Part shown: one piece after another, positions 1-6,347 of the stretch
Numbering within the stretch: the first letter of the stretch is position 1
How the letters are laid out: each line of letters begins with the position of its first letter
DNA from: CAZVFE01 sp964626405
GTDB lineage: Bacteria; Bacteroidota; Bacteroidia; Cytophagales; Spirosomataceae
Direction of reading: 5' to 3'
Length of the DNA stretch: 9,962 nucleotides
Assembly (NCBI GenBank): GCA_964626405.1
Contig: CAZVFE010000060.1
Span: 1-9,962 of the forward strand
The notes under the pieces: model-generated
Told to the model about the DNA's origin: nothing
What the model saw: only the letters and a program-made list of their open reading frames with translations
Database searches by the model: none
Made by a program: the position numbers and the translations under genes

Positions 1-950
1 AAGTTTTCAAAAGCTGAAATTGACATTCTCGCACTTACACCAGATTTAGCATCTACATAGGCATTATCTCTTGCCTCAAATCCTATCATTTCAATAATAT
101 CTCTTATTATTTCAGGTATGTAGATTGATTCTTGATTTTTCGTAATTCTTGCTTCTTGGGCAGTAATTTTTTTAGCCAATTCTAATTCCTTTGGATAATG
201 TGTTAGGATTTGTGAACCAATTCGATCTTTTAGAGGGGTAACAATACTACCTCTATTGGTATAATCTTCAGGATTTGCTGTAAAAATGAATTGAATATCC
301 AAAGGCATTCTTAATTTAAATCCTCTTATTTGCACCTCTTTTTCTTGTAAAATGGTAAATAAGGCTACCTGAATTCGCGCTTGCAAATCGGGCAATTCAT
401 TGATAACAAAAATCGAGCGATTTGCTCGTGGTATCATACCAAAATGGATTACCCTTTCATCTGAATAAGATAATTTTAGATTGGATGCTTTAATTGGATC
501 AACATCACCTATTAAATCTGCCACTGACACATCCGGAGTAGCTAATTTTTCAAAAAATCTTTCATCTCTATGCAACCAACTAATTGGAGTTTCGTCCCCT
601 TTTTCCTTAACTAATTCTCTTGCATAAAATGATATTGGTTGAAAAGGGTCGTCATTCATTTCAGATCCTTCAACAATGGGTATATATTCATCCAAAAGGT
701 TGATTAATAATCTCGCCATTCTCGTTTTAGCCTGTCCTCTTAAACCTAATAAATTAATATGATGGCCAGACAGGATGGCTCTTTCAAAATTTGGAATTAC
801 AGTGTCTTCATAACCATGAATTCCTTCAAAAGTATTTTCTCCTTTCTTTAATTTTTCTTTTAAATTATCGGCTAATTCTGTGGAGATGGGTTTTGTAGCA
901 TATCCTGCCTTTTTTAAATCTCCTAAAGTTTTAATAGTTTGTATTTTCAT
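1..950 (-). CDS. MoxR-like AAA+ ATPase, magnesium-chelatase type (3' part cut by window edge)
   Basis: The frame starts with ATG at 950 and stays open to position 1, giving 316 residues of a longer protein; the C-terminus lies outside the window. AAA+ landmarks seen are: a Walker A variant GLRGQAKT at residues 69-76 (Ala in place of the Gly before the lysine), Walker B IFVINE at 180-185 (Asn instead of the usual Asp), sensor 1 TANPEDYTNRG around 224-234, an arginine-finger candidate LKDR at 240-243, and a sensor 2 GVSAR at 304-308. From memory, these variants are usual in the Bacteroidota/Acidobacteria ChlI-like group annotated as magnesium chelatase, so they need not mean loss of activity. 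MoxR ATPases act in the cytoplasm with a VWA partner as chaperone-like remodelling machines; the client is unknown. The start lies one base after the stop of the VWA gene, so the two are cotranscribed and probably translationally coupled. A real Mg-chelatase role is unlikely, because no chlorophyll genes are seen. Confidence 0.88.
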   Translation of the reverse strand, partial: MKIQTIKTLGDLKKAGYATKPISTELADNLKEKLKKGENTFEGIHGYEDTVIPNFERAILSGHHINLLGLRGQAKTRMARLLINLLDEYIPIVEGSEMNDDPFQPISFYARELVKEKGDETPISWLHRDERFFEKLATPDVSVADLIGDVDPIKASNLKLSYSDERVIHFGMIPRANRSIFVINELPDLQARIQVALFTILQEKEVQIRGFKLRMPLDIQFIFTANPEDYTNRGSIVTPLKDRIGSQILTHYPKELELAKKITAQEARITKNQESIYIPEIIRDIIEMIGFEARDNAYVDAKSGVSARMSISAFEN

Positions 951-951
951 A

Positions 952-2088
952 TTATTTTCCTAAGCGTTTTCTTCTATTTTGTTCATAATCTTCAAATATC
1001 ATTTCTCCTAAATTATCCAAGCCTGTAAAAAAGGCTTTTCCTTTGTTAATATGCGTGAATTCCCGAATAAAATCCCTAAGATAATTATCCTGGGCAATCA
1101 TAAAGGTTGTGATAGGAATATGTAATTTTCTGGCTTGTAATCCTTTTTTATAACATTCTTGAACAATGAATTCATCCAGTCCTGCCGAATTTTTATAAAA
1201 CCTTCCATCGGGTAATCTCATACAAGAAGGTTTCCCATCTGTAATCATAAAGATTTGTTTATTGGTATTTTTCTTTCTTCTCAATAAATCCATGGCTAAT
1301 TCCAAACCTGCAACAGTATTGGTATGGTAGGGCCCAACTTGTAATTTTAAAATGTCTTTTATTTGAATTACCTCCGCCCAATTACCAAAGGTTATAATGT
1401 CCAATGTGTCTTTCGGATAACGGGTAAGAATTAATTCTGCCAAAGCCATTGCTACTTTTTTTGCAGGAGTAATTCGGTCTTCCCCATATAATATCATGGA
1501 ATGTGAAATGTCTATCATCAATACCGTACTCATTGAGGCATTATGATGTAATTCTGGAATAACTAAATCCTCTTGTTTTAAGGTGAAATCTCCAATTCCT
1601 GATGAGATTTGAGCGTTTCTTATACTTTCTGTTACTGCAATTTTATCTACTGGGTCACCGAATTCATAGGATTTTAAATCTCCTGTTTCCTCTGTACCTT
1701 GTCCCGTTTTTTTAGTAGCATGATTTCCTCTACCATGGGCCTTTATTTTACCGAATAGGTTTTCAAAAGCATGTTTTCTAATAAGATTTTCTGTTTTGGC
1801 TGTTAAATCAAAACCAGAATCACCATCTCCTTGTCCGTCCCCACCTTCAAATTTTTGTTGAATAAAGCCTCTTTCTAATAAGTCTTTGATAAAATCATCG
1901 ATCGTATATTCAGGTGTAGTAAGTTGATATTCTTGATCTAAATTCCTAAGCCATTCTATTGCTTCATCAAAATCTCCTGATGTATAGGTTATCAATTCTT
2001 TGAATATTTCAAATAAACGCTCGAAAGGATCTTTTTTATCAGGATCAGGCTTTTTAAAAACCCAGGAATTTTTATTGAATTTAGACAT
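952..2088 (-). CDS. VWA-domain protein, partner of the MoxR-like ATPase
   Basis: The product is 378 residues, with no signal peptide or membrane segment, so it is probably cytoplasmic. The C-terminal half (about 185-365) is a von Willebrand factor A domain with an intact MIDAS: DISHS at residues 193-197, a threonine at 256 or 258 in HTNT, and TDGKP at 283-287. The N-terminal half is a helical region (about 1-80), then a Gly/Asp-rich linker around 82-92 and a basic, Gly-rich stretch around 118-132. In MoxR-VWA systems the VWA protein binds the client or the metal ion and the AAA+ protein supplies ATP-driven force; that pairing is known for the families, while the client here is unknown. It is the first gene of a minus-strand operon and is followed one base later by the ATPase gene. 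The ATG at 2088 has no Shine-Dalgarno sequence, only an AT-rich leader. No aerotolerance-type BatA/B/D neighbours or transmembrane helices are present, so it is not a Bat protein. Confidence 0.87.
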   Translation of the reverse strand: MSKFNKNSWVFKKPDPDKKDPFERLFEIFKELITYTSGDFDEAIEWLRNLDQEYQLTTPEYTIDDFIKDLLERGFIQQKFEGGDGQGDGDSGFDLTAKTENLIRKHAFENLFGKIKAHGRGNHATKKTGQGTEETGDLKSYEFGDPVDKIAVTESIRNAQISSGIGDFTLKQEDLVIPELHHNASMSTVLMIDISHSMILYGEDRITPAKKVAMALAELILTRYPKDTLDIITFGNWAEVIQIKDILKLQVGPYHTNTVAGLELAMDLLRRKKNTNKQIFMITDGKPSCMRLPDGRFYKNSAGLDEFIVQECYKKGLQARKLHIPITTFMIAQDNYLRDFIREFTHINKGKAFFTGLDNLGEMIFEDYEQNRRKRLGK

Positions 2089-2270
2089 AAATGAATAAGC
2101 TTACTTTGGTATAACAATTTAAAAATAATTCTGTTTCAATTAAAATTTAATTCATTATTGAATAAATTATTTGATAAAAGGATTTTGTTGTATTTTTTTT
2201 AAAAATTATGAACTTAACTATTTTTTCTAGAGGAAATGAGTATTACCTTTAAATAAAATATTACCTAATC
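2089..2270. other. Divergent intergenic region between the VWA and doxX genes
   Basis: This 182-bp, very AT-rich gap separates two divergent operons and must hold both promoters. I looked for the Bacteroidota TAnnTTTG/TTTG consensus on both strands. I found no exact match: TACCTTTA at 2244-2251 on the plus strand is a 7/8 match but has no TTG at the right distance upstream. An 8-bp direct repeat close to the doxX start is listed separately. A weak AT-only dyad around ATTCATTATTGAAT (2150-2163) is probably base composition. No RNA gene or longer reading frame was seen. Confidence 0.5.
2241..2266 (+). repeat. Direct repeat TATTACCT x2 upstream of doxX
   Basis: TATTACCT occurs at 2241-2248 and again at 2259-2266, 18 bp apart start to start, with the second copy ending four bases before the doxX ATG. 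It could be a regulator half-site pair or chance in AT-rich sequence. The second copy would lie in the mRNA leader, so a role at the RNA level is equally possible. No function is assigned. Confidence 0.35.
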
Positions 2271-2711
2271 ATGAAAAATATCTACAAAGGATTTGTCCTT
2301 CTTACAGATAGGTTAAAGTCATTAATACTTATTATCGTTCGTTTCGTTTTGGCCTTCGGATTTTATCAACCAGCAAAAAATAAATGGGCAGATATAGAAG
2401 GAGTAGGAGATTGGTTTTATAATTTGGGAATTCCAGCGCCCTATTTTCAAGCATATTTAATTGCTTGTATTGAAACCTTAGGTATTGTATTTTTAGCTTT
2501 AGGTTTTTTTGTTAGAATTATTAGTATTCCCCTTATTTTTGCAATGATCGTAGCGATTTTTACCGTTCATTTGGAAAATGGTTTTTCAGCGGCAAATAAT
2601 GGGATTGAAATTCCACTTTATTATATTGTATTATTATTAATTTTGATGACAAGAGGAGCAGGAAAAATTTCTGCAGATTATTTCATCAATAAAAAAATGT
2701 TAAAATCATGA
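2271..2711 (+). CDS. DoxX-family inner-membrane protein
   Basis: The product is 146 residues, the usual DoxX length, with about four hydrophobic segments at roughly 17-34, 60-80, 82-99 and 112-127. The family pattern is visible: Arg24 in the first helix, the FYQPAKNKW stretch at 31-39 after it, and the E-x-L-G-x-x-x-x-x-G-F-x-x-R motif beginning at Glu68. DoxX/DoxD-like proteins are small integral membrane proteins, some tied to quinone/thiosulfate oxidation or to oxidative-stress complexes; most bacterial members have no proven reaction, and none can be assigned here. It is the first gene of a three-gene plus-strand operon. Its TGA overlaps the ATG of the next gene as ATGA, which favours coupled translation. 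No Shine-Dalgarno sequence precedes the start; the leader reads CCTAATC. Confidence 0.82.
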   Translation: MKNIYKGFVLLTDRLKSLILIIVRFVLAFGFYQPAKNKWADIEGVGDWFYNLGIPAPYFQAYLIACIETLGIVFLALGFFVRIISIPLIFAMIVAIFTVHLENGFSAANNGIEIPLYYIVLLLILMTRGAGKISADYFINKKMLKS

Positions 2712-3964
2712 AATTTAATCGCCTAATTACCCTTATTTTAATCGTTCAAATCGTTTTTTATTCTTGTAATCCTAAATCTGATGATCCAAAGCCTGATCCT
2801 ACAAACGAGGAAATAGTATTTAATCCCACAGAGGAAGGGGGATTGGTAAGTTATGAAAAAATAACAGATGTTTCAGCTTCATCTATTCAAGGAACCGTGA
2901 GTTTGGCAAGTGTATTAGGTTTTGAATTGAATACTTCAGTTGTGAAATATCCTGTGGATGTTTATAAGATTGAATACATGATGACCTATAAGGGTAGCCT
3001 CACCAAGGCAAGTGGTTTATTAGCTGTACCGAATATTTCAACTGCACTAAATATTCCTGCATTTAGTTTTCAGCATGGTACAATTTTATTGAAATCAGAA
3101 GCGCCAAGCCTAGACTTGGGGAATACGCTATTACCATTAGAATTATATTTGCCAGCTTCTTTAGGGATGATGGCAGTAGTTCCTGATTATATTGGTTTTG
3201 GTAGTTCCTCTTCTATATATCATCCGTATTATGTAAAAGAACCTGCAGCTTTGTCCATTGTAGATTTATTGAAAGCTGCCAAGAATTTTGTCAATCAGAA
3301 ATATAAAAATCTTACTATCAATCAAAAGGCATATTTAGTTGGATATTCTCAAGGGGGTTATACCACCTTGGCGGCGCATCAGTATTTAACCCAAAATCCT
3401 GCAGCAAGTACTTTTACAGAATTCACATCCTATGCTGCATCAGGAGGCTACGATTTGCCATTAATGCAGGAAATTATTTCCAAAAGAACCAATTACGATC
3501 AACCCTATTATTTAGGTTATATTTTAAAAGCCTATCAAACACATTATGGAATTAGTTCACCTACTTGGGCAGATGTCATTAAGGCACCTTATAATACTCA
3601 AATTGAAGCCTTGATGGATGGGACAAAATCTGGGACAGATGTCAATGCTGCATTGACCACGACAGTAGCTAATTTATTTACGCAGAATTTTTTAACCAAT
3701 TATTCAACAGATGCAGTATTTGCTAATTTAAGAAATAAATTAAATGAAAATAGTTTAAATAAAGTACCAAGTTCTCGTCCATTATTCCTTTATCATGGTA
3801 CAGGAGATACTTGGGTCTTCCCAGAAACGAGTAAAAGTACCTATGATTCTTTAATGACAAAAGGTTCCACAAATATTTCGTATATTGAGGTTAATGGAAA
3901 CCATTCGAGTGGTTTTATTTCCTTTGCGAATGATGTTTTTAAAAAATTAGTCAGTTCCCTTTAA
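2708..3964 (+). CDS. Lipoprotein alpha/beta hydrolase, secretory-lipase-like
   Basis: The product has 418 residues. It begins with a short lipoprotein signal peptide ending in FYSC, lipid cysteine Cys20. The residues after it, NPKSDD, resemble the lysine/acidic surface-export signal of Bacteroidota lipoproteins, so it may sit on the cell surface. The mature part is an alpha/beta hydrolase: an oxyanion-region FQHGT at 121-125, PDYIGFGSS at 159-167, a nucleophile elbow GYSQGG at 212-217 (Ser214), Asp367 in HGTGDT, and His399 in NGNHSSG. The complete triad in correct order says it is active. PDYxGFG and YHPYY resemble the secretory lipase (LIP) group, so an ester or lipid substrate is likely, but I cannot name it. 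It overlaps the doxX gene by four bases (ATGA) and is followed three bases later by the CrtA-like gene, so one transcript should make all three. Confidence 0.85.
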   Translation: MKFNRLITLILIVQIVFYSCNPKSDDPKPDPTNEEIVFNPTEEGGLVSYEKITDVSASSIQGTVSLASVLGFELNTSVVKYPVDVYKIEYMMTYKGSLTKASGLLAVPNISTALNIPAFSFQHGTILLKSEAPSLDLGNTLLPLELYLPASLGMMAVVPDYIGFGSSSSIYHPYYVKEPAALSIVDLLKAAKNFVNQKYKNLTINQKAYLVGYSQGGYTTLAAHQYLTQNPAASTFTEFTSYAASGGYDLPLMQEIISKRTNYDQPYYLGYILKAYQTHYGISSPTWADVIKAPYNTQIEALMDGTKSGTDVNAALTTTVANLFTQNFLTNYSTDAVFANLRNKLNENSLNKVPSSRPLFLYHGTGDTWVFPETSKSTYDSLMTKGSTNISYIEVNGNHSSGFISFANDVFKKLVSSL

Positions 3965-3967
3965 AAT

Positions 3968-4642
3968 ATGCAACAAATTGTAGCAATTCGAATTCTTAAC
4001 TTTAAATCAATAAAAAATAAATTCAAAGCTTTCCAATGGATGGGCAGTAAATTGTCGGCCCCTTGGAAAGCTTCTGGTTTAGGTTTTTCTAAACATATGG
4101 GGGTAGGAGCGGGAAATGGTTTTTCGATTATCCCTGATTTTTCTAAATATGTATTTATAGGTGTTTTTGATTCTGAACAAGATTCTAAGGATTTTTTTTC
4201 AAAGAATCAGGAATGGTTGGAATTTAATTCCTTGGCAGAATCTTGGTTTGGTTTTGATGGAATAGCGATAAAAGGGCATGGTTTATGGAATGGGAAGAAT
4301 CCTTTTATCATTCAAGAAGATATAAAAAAAGAGGGAAAGGTTGCCGTGATTACGCGGGCAAGTATAGATTGGAAAAAGGCACACCTTTTTTGGTTGAATG
4401 TTCCCAACTCCTCTAGACATTTAGAGAAGAATAAAGACCTAATATTTGCTAAAGGAGTTGGAGAAATGCCTATTGTGGAACAGGCAACATTGAGTATCTG
4501 GAAGAATCATGAGGCTTTGGAAAATTTTGCTTACCGCTCAAATAGCCATCGTCCCATGATTCAAAAAACCCGTAAAATCAAATGGTATAAAGAAGAATTA
4601 TTTATCCGTTTGCGGGTTGTGAAGGAATATTTTATCGAATAG
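3968..4642 (+). CDS. CrtA-like (spheroidene monooxygenase family) protein
   Basis: The product is 224 residues, close to the size of CrtA, without signal peptide or obvious membrane helix. The similarity is clearest in the C-terminal half: VITRASIDWKKAHLFWLNVP at 127-146 matches the RATIRPxxAxxFWxxVP-like block, and KGVGEMPIVEQATLSIWKN (162-180), followed by FAY (187-189), a conserved His at 194 and WYKEELFIRLRV at 206-217, matches the KGIGExPxxxxATFSxW...WFxEELxxRFxV end of CrtA. Known CrtA enzymes introduce keto groups at C2 of acyclic carotenoids using oxygen. No other carotenoid gene is in the window, so the substrate could be a carotenoid made elsewhere or something else. It is the third gene of the operon, three bases after the hydrolase stop. 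Its 3' end overlaps the convergent PII gene by 11 bp (4632-4642), leaving no room for an intergenic terminator. Family assignment is from remembered motifs. Confidence 0.72.
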   Translation: MQQIVAIRILNFKSIKNKFKAFQWMGSKLSAPWKASGLGFSKHMGVGAGNGFSIIPDFSKYVFIGVFDSEQDSKDFFSKNQEWLEFNSLAESWFGFDGIAIKGHGLWNGKNPFIIQEDIKKEGKVAVITRASIDWKKAHLFWLNVPNSSRHLEKNKDLIFAKGVGEMPIVEQATLSIWKNHEALENFAYRSNSHRPMIQKTRKIKWYKEELFIRLRVVKEYFIE

Positions 4643-4973
4643 CTTCTGCTCCTCGAACTCCATTACGAATTCTTATAGCATCTTCTACGTTATAGACAAA
4701 AATCTTACCGTCTCCGGTATTTCCTTCAGAAGCGTTTTTATAAATTGTATCAATACATTTTTCGAGGTTTTCATCACTTACTACACAGATTATTAAAACC
4801 TTTGGTAATAAGATCATGGATTTCTCCGTACCTCTATATGTTCCAGAATACCCTTGTTGTAAACCTGCTCCACGTACAGGTACTGCCGTCATACAAGGAA
4901 TGTCTGCTTCAGACAAAGCCTTTTGAATCTGCTTTAGTTTCGATGGCTTAACTATGGCTTCTACCTTTTTCAT
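4632..4973 (-). CDS. PII nitrogen regulatory protein (GlnB/GlnK family), partner of Amt
   Basis: The product has 113 residues, the standard PII length, and can be numbered directly against E. coli GlnB. Conserved are KP at 9-10, G35-x-G37-x-Q39 (2-oxoglutarate/Mg-ATP site), R47 in YRGTE (the T-loop arginine that plugs the Amt pore), K58 in LPK, the GDGKIFV B-loop at 87-93, and R101/R103. Differences are lysine at position 51, where enterobacterial PII has the uridylylated tyrosine, Gln40 for Lys40, and Glu83 where most family members have Ser/Thr. PII trimers sense ATP/ADP and 2-oxoglutarate and, when nitrogen is plentiful, close the Amt channel. The gene lies 20 bp downstream of amt on the same strand, the usual linkage of a GlnK-type protein. 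The family is certain; the GlnB versus GlnK name is not, so no symbol is given. Confidence 0.95.
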   Translation of the reverse strand: MKKVEAIVKPSKLKQIQKALSEADIPCMTAVPVRGAGLQQGYSGTYRGTEKSMILLPKVLIICVVSDENLEKCIDTIYKNASEGNTGDGKIFVYNVEDAIRIRNGVRGAEAIR

Positions 4974-4983
4974 TTTATTTCTT

Positions 4984-4994
4984 AAATTAAGTAT
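4984..4994 (-). repeat. Leader motif ATACTTAATTT before the PII gene (copy 1 of 2)
   Basis: Read on the minus strand, ATACTTAATTT lies 10 bases upstream of the PII start and begins at the last base of the amt stop codon. The same 11 bases occur 7 bases upstream of the amt start (6255-6265). It may be a duplicated translation-initiation leader or a shared regulator site; chance in AT-rich sequence is not excluded. Confidence 0.35.
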
Positions 4995-6247
4995 TATTCA
5001 AATTCTGTATATGCTTCAACTCCAAATTCTACTGCATCAATTCCTGCTAATTCCTCTTTATGACCTATTCTGATGCCTATCGTTTTCTTAAGAATCACAA
5101 ATAGAATAAAGGTAGTAACAAAAGAAAAGGCTGCAATACTAATTACTCCAATTAATTGAGTAATAAATTGAGCAGAATCTCCTGTGATAAATAATCCATT
5201 TTCAGACGCAAATAAACCTACGGCTATTGTTCCAAAAAATCCATTGATTCCATGAACTGCGATTGCTCCAACTGGATCATCCACTTTCATTTTATCTATT
5301 AATGCAACGGCAATATCAACAATAGTTCCAGCTATAAAACCAATTATTAGGGCTGAATACGGACCTACCACATTACATCCTGCTGTAATTGCCACTAATC
5401 CTGCCAAAACTCCATTGATTACCATCGTAATATCTACTTGCTTATAGCGAAGGAATGTATAAAGAATAGTTGCAATTCCTCCCATTGCGGATGCAAGGAA
5501 TGTATTTGTAGCAACCTGACCAATTAATTCCCATTTACCAACTGCTGCTAATGTTGAACCAGGATTGAAACCAAACCATCCGAACCATAAAATAAATGCT
5601 CCAACTGCTGCTAGCGTAAGATTATGTCCGGGTATTGCATTCGACGAACCATCTTCATTATATTTACCATAACGTGGTCCTAAAACGATACATGCTGCTA
5701 GGGCCGCAAATCCGCCCATGGCATGAACAGCCGCTGAACCTGCGAAATCATTAAAGCCCCTTTGCGCCAACCAACCATCTGGATTCCAAACCCAATTGGC
5801 TGCAACTGGATAAAGTACTGCACAAAAAACGAATACATAAGCAGCATATGCCCACATTTTCATTCTTTCTGCCACACCTCCAGATACAATTGAAATCGCC
5901 GCTACGGCAAATCCCATTTGTATAAACCAGAATAAATTATTTGAAACCGTTAATCCCAAACCTAAATCATGATCTGGTATTCCTGTTTCAAAGGCAATCC
6001 ATCCATTTGATTTACCATAGGCAACCCCGAAACCAACTAGGAAAAAAGCAATTCCCCCAAACATGATGTCGATCATTACCTTTGCAATAATAGCAATTGC
6101 ATTCTTGGAACGAATAAATCCAGCTTCTAAAAGAGCAAATCCTCCTTCCATTTGGAAAATTAATGCAGCACATAATGCTACCCAAACCGTGTCAATTGCA
6201 CTGATTAGTTCTGCTTGCTGATTTGCAAGCTCAGTTGATTCAATCAT
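4994..6247 (-). CDS. amt: Ammonium transporter, Amt/AmtB family
   Basis: The product has 417 residues with the eleven-helix pattern of Amt channels and no cleaved signal peptide; the N-terminal about 18 residues are outside. It carries ammonium across the inner membrane. Key residues are seen: Asp167 and His175 in DFAGSAAVH (E. coli Asp160/His168), Phe227 and Ser231 in GWFGFNPGS (Phe215/Ser219), and the second pore histidine His332 in AVHGINGFFG (His318). The short cytoplasmic C-terminal tail IGHKEELAGIDAVEFGVEAY follows the conserved pattern through which PII contacts the channel, although the usual HGE is FGV here. It is the first gene of a minus-strand operon with PII 20 bp behind. Most well-studied operons have glnK first, so the order is reversed. 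A -7 promoter element lies about 33 bp upstream. The gene is divergent from the hexosaminidase gene. Confidence 0.96.
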   Translation of the reverse strand: MIESTELANQQAELISAIDTVWVALCAALIFQMEGGFALLEAGFIRSKNAIAIIAKVMIDIMFGGIAFFLVGFGVAYGKSNGWIAFETGIPDHDLGLGLTVSNNLFWFIQMGFAVAAISIVSGGVAERMKMWAYAAYVFVFCAVLYPVAANWVWNPDGWLAQRGFNDFAGSAAVHAMGGFAALAACIVLGPRYGKYNEDGSSNAIPGHNLTLAAVGAFILWFGWFGFNPGSTLAAVGKWELIGQVATNTFLASAMGGIATILYTFLRYKQVDITMVINGVLAGLVAITAGCNVVGPYSALIIGFIAGTIVDIAVALIDKMKVDDPVGAIAVHGINGFFGTIAVGLFASENGLFITGDSAQFITQLIGVISIAAFSFVTTFILFVILKKTIGIRIGHKEELAGIDAVEFGVEAYTEFE

Positions 6248-6254
6248 TGTTTTA

Positions 6255-6265
6255 AAATTAAGTAT
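6255..6265 (-). repeat. Leader motif ATACTTAATTT before amt (copy 2 of 2)
   Basis: This is identical on the minus strand to the 11 bases in front of the PII gene (4984-4994), and sits 7 bases from the amt ATG within its predicted mRNA leader. Neither copy contains a Shine-Dalgarno sequence, in line with Bacteroidota use of AU-rich leaders. Confidence 0.35.
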
Positions 6266-6279
6266 AATAAATGCTATAA

Positions 6280-6287
6280 CAAATATA
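6280..6287 (-). promoter_or_regulatory. Putative Bacteroidota -7 element of the amt-PII operon
   Basis: The minus strand reads TATATTTG, an exact match to TAnnTTTG, the -7 element of the Bacteroidota primary sigma factor. It predicts a transcript start near 6273 and a leader of about 26 bases before the amt ATG. No clear TTTG -33 element lies 19-21 bases further upstream; the nearest is TTTTCTG (6304-6310), closer than usual and inside a palindrome, so activator help is possible. Confidence 0.5.
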
Positions 6288-6292
6288 GGAAC

Positions 6293-6311
6293 ATTTTCTT
6301 ATTCAGAAAAT
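6293..6311. repeat. Perfect inverted repeat ATTTTCT-n5-AGAAAAT in the amt/GH20 intergenic region
   Basis: Arms at 6293-6299 and 6305-6311 pair perfectly over 7 bp around a 5-base centre. The dyad covers roughly the -15 to -35 zone of the predicted amt promoter, a position where a bound regulator would affect transcription of amt and possibly of the divergent hexosaminidase gene. Mostly A/T, so chance remains possible. Confidence 0.4.
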
Positions 6312-6325
6312 TTTTATAACTTAAA

Positions 6326-6347
6326 TTCTTAAACCAAATTTTAAGAA
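6326..6347. repeat. Perfect inverted repeat TTCTTAAA-n6-TTTAAGAA ending at the GH20 start codon
   Basis: Arms at 6326-6333 and 6340-6347 pair perfectly over 8 bp around the 6-base loop CCAAAT. The right arm abuts the ATG at 6348. As DNA it could be an operator; as RNA it is a weak hairpin (one G-C pair) over the ribosome landing site. Function not shown. Confidence 0.45.

Noticed and set aside
1..2088. Magnesium chelatase (BchI/BchD) for chlorophyll synthesis
   Set aside because: The ATPase resembles ChlI only as a member of the wider MoxR/chelatase group; the partner is a small VWA protein without an AAA domain, no BchH is visible, and Bacteroidota of this kind do not make chlorophyll.
2244..2251. 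TACCTTTA as the doxX -7 promoter element
   Set aside because: It lacks the final G of TAnnTTTG and has no TTG at the expected distance upstream; the AT-rich gap gives such partial matches by chance.
4745..4951. 68-residue plus-strand open frame opposite the PII gene
   Set aside because: It lies wholly within the strongly conserved PII gene on the other strand and its translation shows no family features; it is a shadow frame.
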